NCBI GenBank assembly: GCA_001799045.1
Contig: MGRY01000178.1
Coordinates: forward strand, 1-7,611
Direction of reading: 5' to 3'
Source of the DNA: Deltaproteobacteria bacterium RIFCSPLOWO2_02_56_12
GTDB taxonomy: Bacteria > Desulfobacterota > Binatia > UBA9968
DNA length: 7,611 nt
The notes below the pieces were generated by a model. It was not told where the DNA came from, made no database searches, and saw only the letters and a program-made list of their open reading frames with translations. Made by a program: the position numbers and the translations under genes. Of the stretch, positions 1 to 5,172 are shown one piece after another; positions within the stretch are counted from its first letter, which is position 1, and each line of letters opens with the position of its first letter.

Positions 1-74
1 TCCACCTCATTGCGGATAAACGAGACAAGGATCTGACGGAGCAATGTGACGTTGGTCGGGATTTGCACCATCAT
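1..74 (-). CDS. nadE: NAD+ synthetase (NadE), N-terminal fragment
   Basis: Only the first 24 codons lie in the window; the gene runs off the left edge. The start reads M-M-V-Q-I-P-T-N-V-T-L-L-R-Q-I-L-V and continues with a segment like FIRNEV. This resembles the N-terminus of ammonia-dependent NAD+ synthetases, a short helix before the SGGxDS ATP-pyrophosphatase loop, which would lie outside the window. The enzyme amidates nicotinic acid adenine dinucleotide to NAD+ in the cytoplasm. The ATG at 74 overlaps the stop of the upstream glutaminase gene (ATGA), which suggests translational coupling; a second ATG follows at once at 71. The identification rests on the short N-terminus plus the neighbouring glutaminase, so it is good but not certain. 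Confidence 0.72.
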   Translation of the reverse strand, partial: MMVQIPTNVTLLRQILVSFIRNEV

Positions 75-1066
75 CTTTTTTTCCTGCCTTTTGCCTGTTT
101 CAGCCCTAGGCTGATCCGCCTCTGGCGGAGCCTTTCCTTGCCTTTTTTCCCTCGAACCCTTGAACCCTTGAACTTTTGAACTTTTGAACTTTTGAACCCC
201 TGATCTTTTCTTGTTTGGAATGGCCGTTCCCGAATGCGCATCAACTCATTGATGGTAAGATCCAGATCTTCGTCTCTGAGAAGCGGCGCCATGGTTCTCT
301 TACGGCGGACGACCTCCAGATTCACCTCGCCGATGACGAAATCCTCGTCGTAGTATTTTGCCTTGGCGATCCTCCGGCCGGCAGGATCCAGGAGCTCGGA
401 GCCGCCCCAAAACCCCACCCCATCCTCGAAACCCACCCGGTTTCCATAAATCACAAAGAGGCTGAATGTCTCGGCGTAGGCGCGGTTAATCAATTCCCAG
501 TAGCGCGCATTATCATCCTGGACTTGCTGATCCGTAATGCCCCGAAGAGGGCTGGCGGAGGGGCACAAGATCGCCGCTGCCCCATCCAGGGCGGCCAGGT
601 ATACGGTGGATGGGTGCCAGAGATCCTCACAAATGAGAACAGCGATACGGCCGAACTTCGAGTCGAACGCGCGCACCCGATCTCCCCGGGCAAAATAACG
701 CTGCTCATCAAACATCCCGTAGGTCGGCAGATAGACCTTGCGATGGACATGGCGGATCTCCCCGTCTTCAAAATAGACGGCGGCGTTATAAAATCGGTAG
801 TCCGAACTCTCCTCTACCAGCCCGGCGACGAAACTGACCTCTCGACTGAGCTTTTTTAACTCCTTGATCTCGGGAGCGGAGAGTTTCAACGCGACGTTGG
901 GGACCATATCGCGCAGAAAATAGCCTGTGAGACTCAACTCCGGAAAAAGTAAAAGATCGGCCTTTTCCTTGACTCCCCGGTGGATCTTCTCCTCATAAAG
1001 GGCCAGGTTCGACTGGAGATCCCCCAGTCTAGGATTGATTTGAGCGATAGCGACTTTGAATGTCAC
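71..1066 (-). CDS. Nitrilase-superfamily glutaminase of NAD+ synthetase (separate subunit)
   Basis: This 331-residue carbon-nitrogen hydrolase has the complete nitrilase triad: Glu43 (LFPELSLTGY), Lys110 (HRKVYLPTYG) and Cys146 (VLICEDLWHP). The wording of these motifs is that of the glutaminase domain of glutamine-dependent NAD+ synthetases. That domain releases ammonia from glutamine for the NadE reaction. In many bacteria the two are fused; here the glutaminase is its own cistron, with nadE starting on its stop codon. The GTG start at 1066 is supported by GGAGGG at 1072-1077, five bases away; the nearby ATG at 1071 is out of frame and hits a stop at once. The catalytic fold seems to end near residue 288. 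The remaining ~43 Lys/Arg-rich residues are translated from an octamer repeat (150-205) and flanking low-complexity DNA, so they are probably not functional. A stand-alone amidase is the alternative. Confidence 0.9.
   Translation of the reverse strand: MTFKVAIAQINPRLGDLQSNLALYEEKIHRGVKEKADLLLFPELSLTGYFLRDMVPNVALKLSAPEIKELKKLSREVSFVAGLVEESSDYRFYNAAVYFEDGEIRHVHRKVYLPTYGMFDEQRYFARGDRVRAFDSKFGRIAVLICEDLWHPSTVYLAALDGAAAILCPSASPLRGITDQQVQDDNARYWELINRAYAETFSLFVIYGNRVGFEDGVGFWGGSELLDPAGRRIAKAKYYDEDFVIGEVNLEVVRRKRTMAPLLRDEDLDLTINELMRIRERPFQTRKDQGFKSSKVQKFKGSRVRGKKGKERLRQRRISLGLKQAKGRKKR
76..91 (-). promoter_or_regulatory. Shine-Dalgarno for nadE
   Basis: On the minus strand, AGGCAGGA followed by an A-rich spacer precedes the ATG at 74. 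It lies inside the last codons of the glutaminase gene, so nadE can initiate by itself or by coupling through the ATGA overlap. Confidence 0.5.
150..205. repeat. Octamer tandem repeat (TTTTGAAC/CCTTGAAC)
   Basis: Six head-to-tail 8-bp units, CCTCGAAC, CCTTGAAC twice and TTTTGAAC three times, are followed by a decayed copy at 198-205. Because 8 is not a multiple of 3, the translated tail of the glutaminase repeats every 8 residues (FKSSKVQK, FKGSRVRG). The repeat lies between the catalytic part of the glutaminase and nadE. Confidence 0.85.
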
Positions 1067-1109
1067 GGCATCCCTCCGTAGGAAACAAGTAACACAGAGA
1101 GGGAAGAAC

Positions 1110-1137
1110 TTGCAATTTCTCTTTTTTGGCGGATATT
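1110..1137 (+). promoter_or_regulatory. Possible sigma70-type promoter for the selenoprotein gene
   Basis: TTGCAA (1110-1115) and GATATT (1132-1137) are spaced by 16 bases and each match the consensus at 4 of 6 positions. They lie in the 94-bp divergent gap between the glutaminase start and the ATG at 1161. This is a weak match; nothing better is visible in the gap. Confidence 0.28.
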
Positions 1138-1160
1138 AGGGAATAGGATTCTAAGTCTTT

Positions 1161-1376
1161 ATGGCAGAAAAAGTTCTCATCTTCGGTCAAGATCTCTGAC
1201 CCTATACCTCGGGGGCCCGTGCGGAATACTCCCGGCGTAAGATCCCCTTCGACTACATCAATGTCCTGAAAGACGAAGCAGGCCTCAAGCGCATGTTGGA
1301 ATATTCCCACAACCGGCGCCAGATCCCTGTCATTGTCGAAGGCGGAAAGATAACGATCGGCTTCGGAGGCACCTGA
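1161..1376 (+). CDS. Glutaredoxin-like selenoprotein with in-frame TGA (UXX-star type)
   Basis: The frame opens with ATG at 1161 (an in-frame TAA at 1152 rules out an earlier start), meets TGA at 1197-1199, and continues open for 58 codons to TGA at 1374-1376. With TGA as selenocysteine the product is 71 residues. It has a glutaredoxin layout: beta strand KVLIFGQDL, active site U13-P-Y-T16 followed by SGAR, strand FDYINV (30-35), helix around GLKRMLEYS (41-49), the cis-proline site IPVIV (Pro56), and a glycine-rich end EGGKITIGFGGT. This matches my recollection of the UXX-star family, in which CxxC becomes U-x-x-other. Cys1 of the classical CPYC site is Sec and Cys2 is Thr; there is no cysteine anywhere, so U13 would be the only redox residue. 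Likely role: cytoplasmic selenol-disulfide reductase or peroxide defence, substrate unknown. The ribosome site is weak (AGGA at 1145-1148, 12 bases away). A candidate SECIS hairpin follows the TGA. The alternative is a pseudogene with a nonsense mutation, less likely because the TGA falls exactly on the catalytic position. Confidence 0.88.
1209..1235 (+). promoter_or_regulatory. Candidate bacterial SECIS stem-loop
   Basis: It starts ten bases after the recoded TGA. Bases 1209-1215 (UCGGGGG) pair with 1229-1235 (CUCCCGG) in seven pairs, including two G-U. Above this, CC (1217-1218) pairs with GG (1223-1224), leaving a GUGC loop at 1219-1222. The apical loop starts 20 bases after the UGA and contains GU, as expected for SelB recognition. 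The classical bulged U on the 5' side is not seen; instead AAUA (1225-1228) is unpaired on the 3' side. Folding was done by eye. Confidence 0.6.
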
Positions 1377-1385
1377 GAGGTCTAG

Positions 1386-1402
1386 GGCCGGCGGCGCCGG
1401 CC
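1386..1402. terminator. GC-rich hairpin after the selenoprotein gene
   Basis: GGCCGGC (1386-1392) and GCCGGCC (1396-1402) form a perfect 7-bp stem with loop GGC, ten bases after the selenoprotein stop codon. There is no T-run behind it, so it is at best an atypical terminator. It may act with the long inverted repeat that follows. Confidence 0.4.
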
Positions 1403-1410
1403 TCAAAAGC

Positions 1411-1470
1411 TGAGGATTGAGGATTGAGAATTGAGGATCGCGATCTTCTATCCTCTATCTTCTATCCTCA
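1411..1470. repeat. Long inverted repeat between convergent genes
   Basis: Bases 1411-1440 and 1441-1470 are imperfect inverted copies (24 of 30 positions) with no loop and a perfect palindromic core GATCGCGATC at 1436-1445. Each arm is itself a run of a short unit (TGAGGAT or TGAGAAT on one side, TATCCTC or TATCTTC on the other). It lies between the converging selenoprotein and metallophosphoesterase genes, so either transcript would fold into a hairpin here. Confidence 0.7.
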
Positions 1471-1486
1471 AGTCTTGTCATTCCCT

Positions 1487-2725
1487 CTACGCTCTCTTGA
1501 GCGTGAGATGGGCGATCTGAGGCGGGCAGTTGATGCGGATCGGCAGGCCCGTGATCCCGATACCGCGACCGACAAAGAGCACTGCATCGCCTGTTCCCGG
1601 CCCAGAGGCGCTTAAACGGCGGCGCGGCAGATGGAACAGACCCTCTGCATAAGGAGTAATGAGACGGGCGATGGAGAGGCTGTCCGGCTCAGGGGCGAGC
1701 TTTATTTGGCCGCCATGGTAGTGGCCCGAGAGAACAACGCCGAGCCCTTTCCTAGCGGCCTCTGGAAAGACCTCCGGGCGGTGCGAGAGTAACACCCGTA
1801 CCTCCCCAGGATTTCTCCGGGCGATATCAAGGGCGCGGGAAAGATTGGGCCTTCCCCACCTAAGATCATCGATACCGAGGATATTGAGCGTCGTGTTTCC
1901 GATCTCGAGAGAGGCCGCATCGTTGCGCAGGACGCGAACTCCGTTCTGGTTGAAGAGTCGTGTAAGTTCCCCATCCGCCCGGGCATAAACATCATGATTT
2001 CCCATGCAGGCAAAAATCCCGTAACGCGCCTGCAATCCCGCAAGGGTGTTCACGCAGGGAGCAATCTCATCCTGGCTGGTCGAGACAAAGTCGCCCGTGA
2101 GCGCGATGACATCGGGCTTGAGACGGTTGACGGCCTCCACATAGGCGGCAAGCTCCTCCGCCGGCATGAAAGGGCCGAGGTGTATATCGGTAAGGTGAAC
2201 AATGGAAAATTGCGAGAGGGCTGAGGAGAGGCCATTTAAGGGCAGATCAAAGTGGTCTATTTGGAAGCGGTGCCGGCCCAGAAAAACGCCATAACCGGAG
2301 ATGAGAAAGGGGGCGGCCGCAATCACGCCGGCGCTTTTTTTCAAAAAGTCGCGTCGCTGAAAATCGGGCGTTGCAGCAGGACGTGGGGCAAAAGAGGGCG
2401 CAAGCCGGCAAAAGAAATCATAACCGAGGAGGATAAGAGTAGAGCCGGTAGAGCCAAACCCCCACACGGCGAAGATAGCAAAGAGACCCCGGACAAACCA
2501 AGGATCGGGCGCGGGGAAACGGTAACCGTGGAGAAATCTCCAGGCGAGCGGAAAAAGCATGAGGAGGAAGAAAGTTGAGAGCGCAAAGCAGAGCACTCTT
2601 CGCGATTTTCGAGCCTGGATCCTGTTATGAAGGTACCCGTGGATGCGGAAAAAGAGATATAACTGGAGCGCCAAATAAAAAGCCAAAAAAAGAAACAGGA
2701 CGAAAAGGGCTCTCGGAAAATCCAT
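1487..2725 (-). CDS. Membrane-anchored calcineurin-like metallophosphoesterase (YkuE/YaeI type)
   Basis: From the ATG at 2725 the protein has 412 residues. Three hydrophobic segments (about 5-26, 44-65, 76-102) are followed by a twin-arginine-like motif QRRDFLKK (RR at 124-125) and a fourth hydrophobic stretch (132-148). The catalytic domain carries every dimetal phosphoesterase motif: DIH (D180, H182), GD (D212), GNHD (N243, H244), SH (H315) and GHYH (H335, H337). The very basic loop between segments 1 and 2 suggests that loop, and hence the RR motif, is cytoplasmic, placing the enzyme outside the inner membrane. The substrate is unknown; the family includes phosphodiesterases such as YaeI and, in Chlamydia, the lipid A enzyme LpxG. 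The open frame extends to 2845, but that start would overlap the divergent kinase gene and adds a non-conserved-looking N-terminus. No Shine-Dalgarno precedes the ATG; see the promoter entry. Confidence 0.88.
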   Translation of the reverse strand: MDFPRALFVLFLFLAFYLALQLYLFFRIHGYLHNRIQARKSRRVLCFALSTFFLLMLFPLAWRFLHGYRFPAPDPWFVRGLFAIFAVWGFGSTGSTLILLGYDFFCRLAPSFAPRPAATPDFQRRDFLKKSAGVIAAAPFLISGYGVFLGRHRFQIDHFDLPLNGLSSALSQFSIVHLTDIHLGPFMPAEELAAYVEAVNRLKPDVIALTGDFVSTSQDEIAPCVNTLAGLQARYGIFACMGNHDVYARADGELTRLFNQNGVRVLRNDAASLEIGNTTLNILGIDDLRWGRPNLSRALDIARRNPGEVRVLLSHRPEVFPEAARKGLGVVLSGHYHGGQIKLAPEPDSLSIARLITPYAEGLFHLPRRRLSASGPGTGDAVLFVGRGIGITGLPIRINCPPQIAHLTLKRA

Positions 2726-2736
2726 ACAGAGATAGT

Positions 2737-2765
2737 AATATAGCGGAGAGAGGAAAGGGACACAA
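2737..2765 (-). promoter_or_regulatory. Possible promoter giving a near-leaderless phosphoesterase mRNA
   Basis: On the minus strand, TTGTGT (2765-2760) and TATATT (2742-2737) are 17 bases apart. The -10 matches 5 of 6 positions, the -35 only 3. Transcription would begin about five bases before the ATG at 2725, consistent with the absence of a ribosome-binding site there. Confidence 0.3.
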
Positions 2766-2770
2766 CCCTG

Positions 2771-2776
2771 AGAAGG
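2771..2776 (+). promoter_or_regulatory. Shine-Dalgarno for the AmgK-like kinase
   Basis: AGAAGG lies four bases before the GTG at 2781. The spacing is short but it supports this GTG as the start. Confidence 0.55.
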
Positions 2777-2780
2777 TAAA

Positions 2781-3857
2781 GTGACAAAAAAACCGTTAGA
2801 AGAAATAGTCGCGGACAAGATCCAGGCCCTTTTTGGCAACCACACCCGCCTTCTTTCCTTGAGCCCCCTTGCCGGTGATGCCTCGAGCCGGCGTTATTAC
2901 CGGGCCTTATTGGACGGTCCCCGCGCCCCGCGATCGGCCATCATCATGGAACTTCAGGGGAGCAGCCTGCCGCTCTCCTCCGAGGAATTGGCTATTTTTC
3001 ACGAACCGCCCAAGGAGCTGCCCTTCTTGAACCTCCATCGTTTTCTCAACCGACTCGGGGTGCGTATCCCGGCGCTTTACGGCCATTGGGTCGAAGAGGG
3101 GATTCTCCTGTTGGAGGATTTGGGGGACCGTTGTCTCTGGGACTTTGTCCAGAGTCTTTCGCCCGCCGAAATCATCCGCTGGTACGAGAAAGCTATCGAT
3201 CAGCTTCTGCTGATCCAGGTTGCCGGGACAAGGGCGAAAGATGACTCCTGCGTTGCCTTTAAGCAGCGCTTCGATTTCCGCCTTTACATGTGGGAGTTCG
3301 ACCATTTTCTTGAGTACGGCTTGGAAAAGAGGCCGGGCGGCAAAATCAGCTCAGCGGAAAGAGAGCTATTGGCGCGGAGCTTTGAGGATATCTCCCGCCG
3401 GCTGGAGAGCCAGCCTCCCTGTCTCAACCACAGGGACTATCACAGTTGGAACCTGATGGTTTTGAACGGCGAGGTGGCCGTCATCGACTTTCAGGATGCC
3501 CTGCTGGCGCCCCCCCAATATGACCTGGCCTCCCTCCTGAATGACCGCGAAACCGATCGCATCATCCGGCCGGACATGGAAGATCGCCTGATCCGCTATT
3601 ACTTGCAAAGGCGGGATGAAGCGGGAGAGAAAAGAGTTCACCGGGATGATTTTCTCGATATCTATATCCTCTCTGCCGTGCAGAGAGACCTTAAGGTCGT
3701 TGGGCGCTTTCACTACCTCGATTTAATCAAAGGAAAGCCGGGCTACAAAAAATACCTCCCGCCAACGCTTAAGCGCCTCAAACGCAACCTGTTAAGAGCA
3801 CCCCATCTGGAGAAACTCGTGCCGATTCTTGCATCCCACTTTGAGGAGATGAGATGA
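2781..3857 (+). CDS. amgK: AmgK-like anomeric sugar kinase (aminoglycoside phosphotransferase fold)
   Basis: This 358-residue protein has a GTG start. In order: an N-terminal ATP-binding segment GDASSRRYYR (32-41), which corresponds to the DASFRRYFR stretch I recall in Pseudomonas AmgK; the hinge LLEDLGD (110-116); the catalytic loop NHRDYHSWNLM with Asp219 and Asn224; and the metal-binding IDFQDA (Asp236) continuing into PPQYDLASLLND. Near the C-terminus, SAVQRDLKVVGRF (298-310) and GKPGYKKYLP also parallel AmgK. AmgK phosphorylates the anomeric hydroxyl of MurNAc or GlcNAc, feeding MurU and so UDP-MurNAc synthesis without the fosfomycin-sensitive step. A MurU-like nucleotidyltransferase follows on the same strand after a 526-bp spacer, which supports this role. 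It is family-level evidence: the substrate could be another sugar. Confidence 0.82.
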   Translation: MTKKPLEEIVADKIQALFGNHTRLLSLSPLAGDASSRRYYRALLDGPRAPRSAIIMELQGSSLPLSSEELAIFHEPPKELPFLNLHRFLNRLGVRIPALYGHWVEEGILLLEDLGDRCLWDFVQSLSPAEIIRWYEKAIDQLLLIQVAGTRAKDDSCVAFKQRFDFRLYMWEFDHFLEYGLEKRPGGKISSAERELLARSFEDISRRLESQPPCLNHRDYHSWNLMVLNGEVAVIDFQDALLAPPQYDLASLLNDRETDRIIRPDMEDRLIRYYLQRRDEAGEKRVHRDDFLDIYILSAVQRDLKVVGRFHYLDLIKGKPGYKKYLPPTLKRLKRNLLRAPHLEKLVPILASHFEEMR

Positions 3858-3934
3858 GGAGTACAGGGACCCCCCTGCCCTCTTGGCTTCAGCGTCTCGT
3901 CGGCTGGAGTCCCGTTCGAGGACGCGCCTCTCGC

Positions 3935-3989
3935 GCCGAAAGCAATAGACCTGTGGTTAATCCGAACCTTCACGACTGGTGCTTTCGGC
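3935..3989. repeat. Inverted repeat, 10-bp arms
   Basis: GCCGAAAGCA (3935-3944) is perfectly complementary to TGCTTTCGGC (3980-3989). Between them GGTT and AACC can pair around AATCCG, giving a nested hairpin. Confidence 0.65.
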
Positions 3990-4023
3990 TTGATCGGCAC
4001 GCCCCCTCACTCATGCAGGCGGA

Positions 4024-4135
4024 CCGCCGGAGGTGGATCGAAAGATCGATGCACCGGACGTGGAGGTTCAAGCGTATCTTCGGCGCTGCGTACCACCGCA
4101 ACTATTGCATCGATCTTGAGAGACGCCTCCGGCGG
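4024..4135. repeat. Inverted repeat, 30-bp imperfect arms
   Basis: Bases 4024-4053 and 4106-4135 are inverted copies at 24 of 30 positions. A perfect outer block CCGCCGGAGG/CCTCCGGCGG and a perfect inner block AAGATCGATGCA/TGCATCGATCTT flank a mismatched centre. The 52-base interior has further short complementary pieces (AGCG/CGCT, GTGG/CCAC). Confidence 0.75.
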
Positions 4136-4237
4136 AAAGCTCATTGGAGCCGATGTTCGCTTACGAGGACAGGGAGGTCCCTTCGGAGGGGAGAGACCGA
4201 GGGGAGCGCGAGTGAGGCTGCGGACCAGCCCTTCGGG

Positions 4238-4296
4238 ATTTCAAATGGCAAATTTCAAATCTCAAATCTGAGATGTGAGATCTGCAATCTGAGATT
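4238..4296. repeat. TCAAAT/TGAGAT short-repeat block
   Basis: ATTTCAAAT occurs at 4238-4246 and 4252-4260. AATCTCA (4258-4264) is complementary to TGAGATT (4290-4296), and ATCTCA (4259-4264) also to TGAGAT (4276-4281). The block is AT-rich within GC-rich surroundings, typical of intergenic low-complexity repeats. Confidence 0.7.
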
Positions 4297-4371
4297 CCGA
4301 GCGGAGCGAGGACGGCCCATCGGCCGCAGCCGAAGGCGCGTTCCCCGAGGAAGCCCTGAAGCCCTCAATGT

Positions 4372-4375
4372 GAGG
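4372..4375 (+). promoter_or_regulatory. Shine-Dalgarno deciding the MurU-like start
   Basis: GAGG lies eight bases before the ATG at 4384. An in-frame GTG at 4375 overlaps this site and is therefore unlikely as the start. Confidence 0.55.
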
Positions 4376-4383
4376 TGTATTCG

Positions 4384-5145
4384 ATGAAAGCAATGATTTT
4401 TGCCGCTGGTCATGGAGAACGGCTCCGCCCCATGACCGAGAGGCTTCCCAAGGCGCTGGTTCCCGTCGGGGGACGGCCCATGATCGAATACTCTCTCCTC
4501 CTCCTCAGGCACTACGGCATCACAGAGATCATCATCAACGTGCATTATCTGGGAGCGAAGATCCGGGAGCATCTGCTGGACGGGAAAAAGCTGGGGCTAA
4601 AAATCACCTATTCCGAAGAGAAAGAACTGCTCGACACCGGCGGCGGGCTTTTACAGGCCAGACCCTTTTTGGCGGATGGCACCTTCGTTGTTATCAACAG
4701 CGACGTGATCATTGACTTTCCCCTGACAGAGCTAATCGAGCAGCATCAAGAGCGCGGCGGCATAGCAACCCTCGTCCTGCGGCCCGATCCCCAGGCCGAC
4801 CTCTATGGCGCGATCGAGACCTCGGCCGATCTAAGGATCCGGAGGTTCCTCGGTCACAAAGCGCCGCAGAGCGAATCGGCCGGAAGTTTCACAAAATACA
4901 TGTTCACCGGAGTCCAGCTCCTGGAGCCAAAGATCTTCGATTATATGGGGACAGAGTCGCGGTCAGATCCTGCCAAATTCAGCATCACCAAAGTCACCTA
5001 TCCGAGAATGCTAACTCGGGGGGAAAAGCTTTATGGCTTTCCCTTTCATGCATACTGGCAAGATCTGGGGACTCCGGAAAGAATCCAAGAAGCAGAAAAA
5101 AAACTAGCAGACGGAAAGGCAAGGCTGCGCTATCTGTCTTCGTAA
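4384..5145 (+). CDS. murU: MurU-like sugar-1-phosphate nucleotidyltransferase
   Basis: This 253-residue protein, counted from the ATG at 4384, has a single Rossmann-like nucleotidyltransferase domain. The N-terminal signature AAGHGERLRPMT (7-18) is followed by Lys23 in LPKALVPVGGRP, a TGGG loop (85-88) for the base/sugar, the metal-binding NSD (Asp107), YGAIE (141-145), FTG (174-176) and YWQDLGTPERIQEA (224-237). The length and these motifs fit MurU, which transfers UMP to MurNAc-1-phosphate, and the short form of mannose/glucose-1-phosphate nucleotidyltransferases. The upstream AmgK-like kinase would supply the sugar-1-phosphate, which favours a MurU role in peptidoglycan recycling. MurU proteins usually read NGD where this one has NSD, so another substrate is possible. 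It ends 27 bp from the convergent ZIP gene. Confidence 0.85.
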   Translation: MKAMIFAAGHGERLRPMTERLPKALVPVGGRPMIEYSLLLLRHYGITEIIINVHYLGAKIREHLLDGKKLGLKITYSEEKELLDTGGGLLQARPFLADGTFVVINSDVIIDFPLTELIEQHQERGGIATLVLRPDPQADLYGAIETSADLRIRRFLGHKAPQSESAGSFTKYMFTGVQLLEPKIFDYMGTESRSDPAKFSITKVTYPRMLTRGEKLYGFPFHAYWQDLGTPERIQEAEKKLADGKARLRYLSS

Positions 5146-5155
5146 ACCTCCTCCC

Positions 5156-5170
5156 GGCCTGCCATAGGCC
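5156..5170. terminator. Small hairpin between convergent genes
   Basis: GGCCT (5156-5160) and AGGCC (5166-5170) flank a 5-base loop in the 27-bp gap between the nucleotidyltransferase and ZIP stop codons. The stem is short and lacks a T-run; it could act on either strand. Confidence 0.3.
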
Positions 5171-5172
5171 AT

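Larger units (their letters stand above)
3858..4383. other. 526-bp repeat-rich non-coding spacer between amgK and murU
   Basis: No convincing gene is present. A plus-strand open frame crosses most of it (from 3854), but its product is Arg/Trp/His-rich, matches no family I know, and ends in translated short repeats. What the stretch holds is structure: a 10-bp inverted repeat (3935-3989), a 30-bp imperfect inverted repeat (4024-4135), small hairpins around 4178-4190 and 4313-4326, and a TCAAAT/TGAGAT repeat block (4238-4296). No tRNA or protein-coding signature was found. Confidence 0.6.

Noticed and set aside
150..205. Octamer array as a CRISPR
   Set aside because: Units are 8 bp with no spacers; it is a simple tandem repeat.
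1197..1199. TGA read as a nonsense mutation or sequencing error
   Set aside because: It falls exactly on the catalytic Cys/Sec position, with an intact glutaredoxin-like frame on both sides and a stem-loop just downstream. A random lesion would rarely land there, though the genome's sel genes must decide.
1029..1406. 125-codon minus-strand open frame
   Set aside because: It runs antisense through the selenoprotein gene, overlaps the glutaminase start and has no recognisable domain; it is a shadow of the real plus-strand gene.
2725..2845. 40-codon N-terminal extension of the metallophosphoesterase
   Set aside because: It would overlap the start and ribosome site of the divergent kinase; the hydrophobic N-terminus expected for the family begins at the ATG at 2725.
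3905..3925. tRNA-like T-loop (CCCGTTCGAGGAC)
   Set aside because: The flanking bases do not form a 5-bp T-stem in register, and no acceptor, D or anticodon arms are found around it.
3854..4387. 177-codon plus-strand open frame overlapping the kinase stop by ATGA
   Set aside because: The product is rich in Arg, Trp and His, resembles no family I know, and its last third is translated TCAAAT/TGAGAT repeats and GC-rich hairpins. Two other frames here are equally open, as in non-coding GC-rich DNA.
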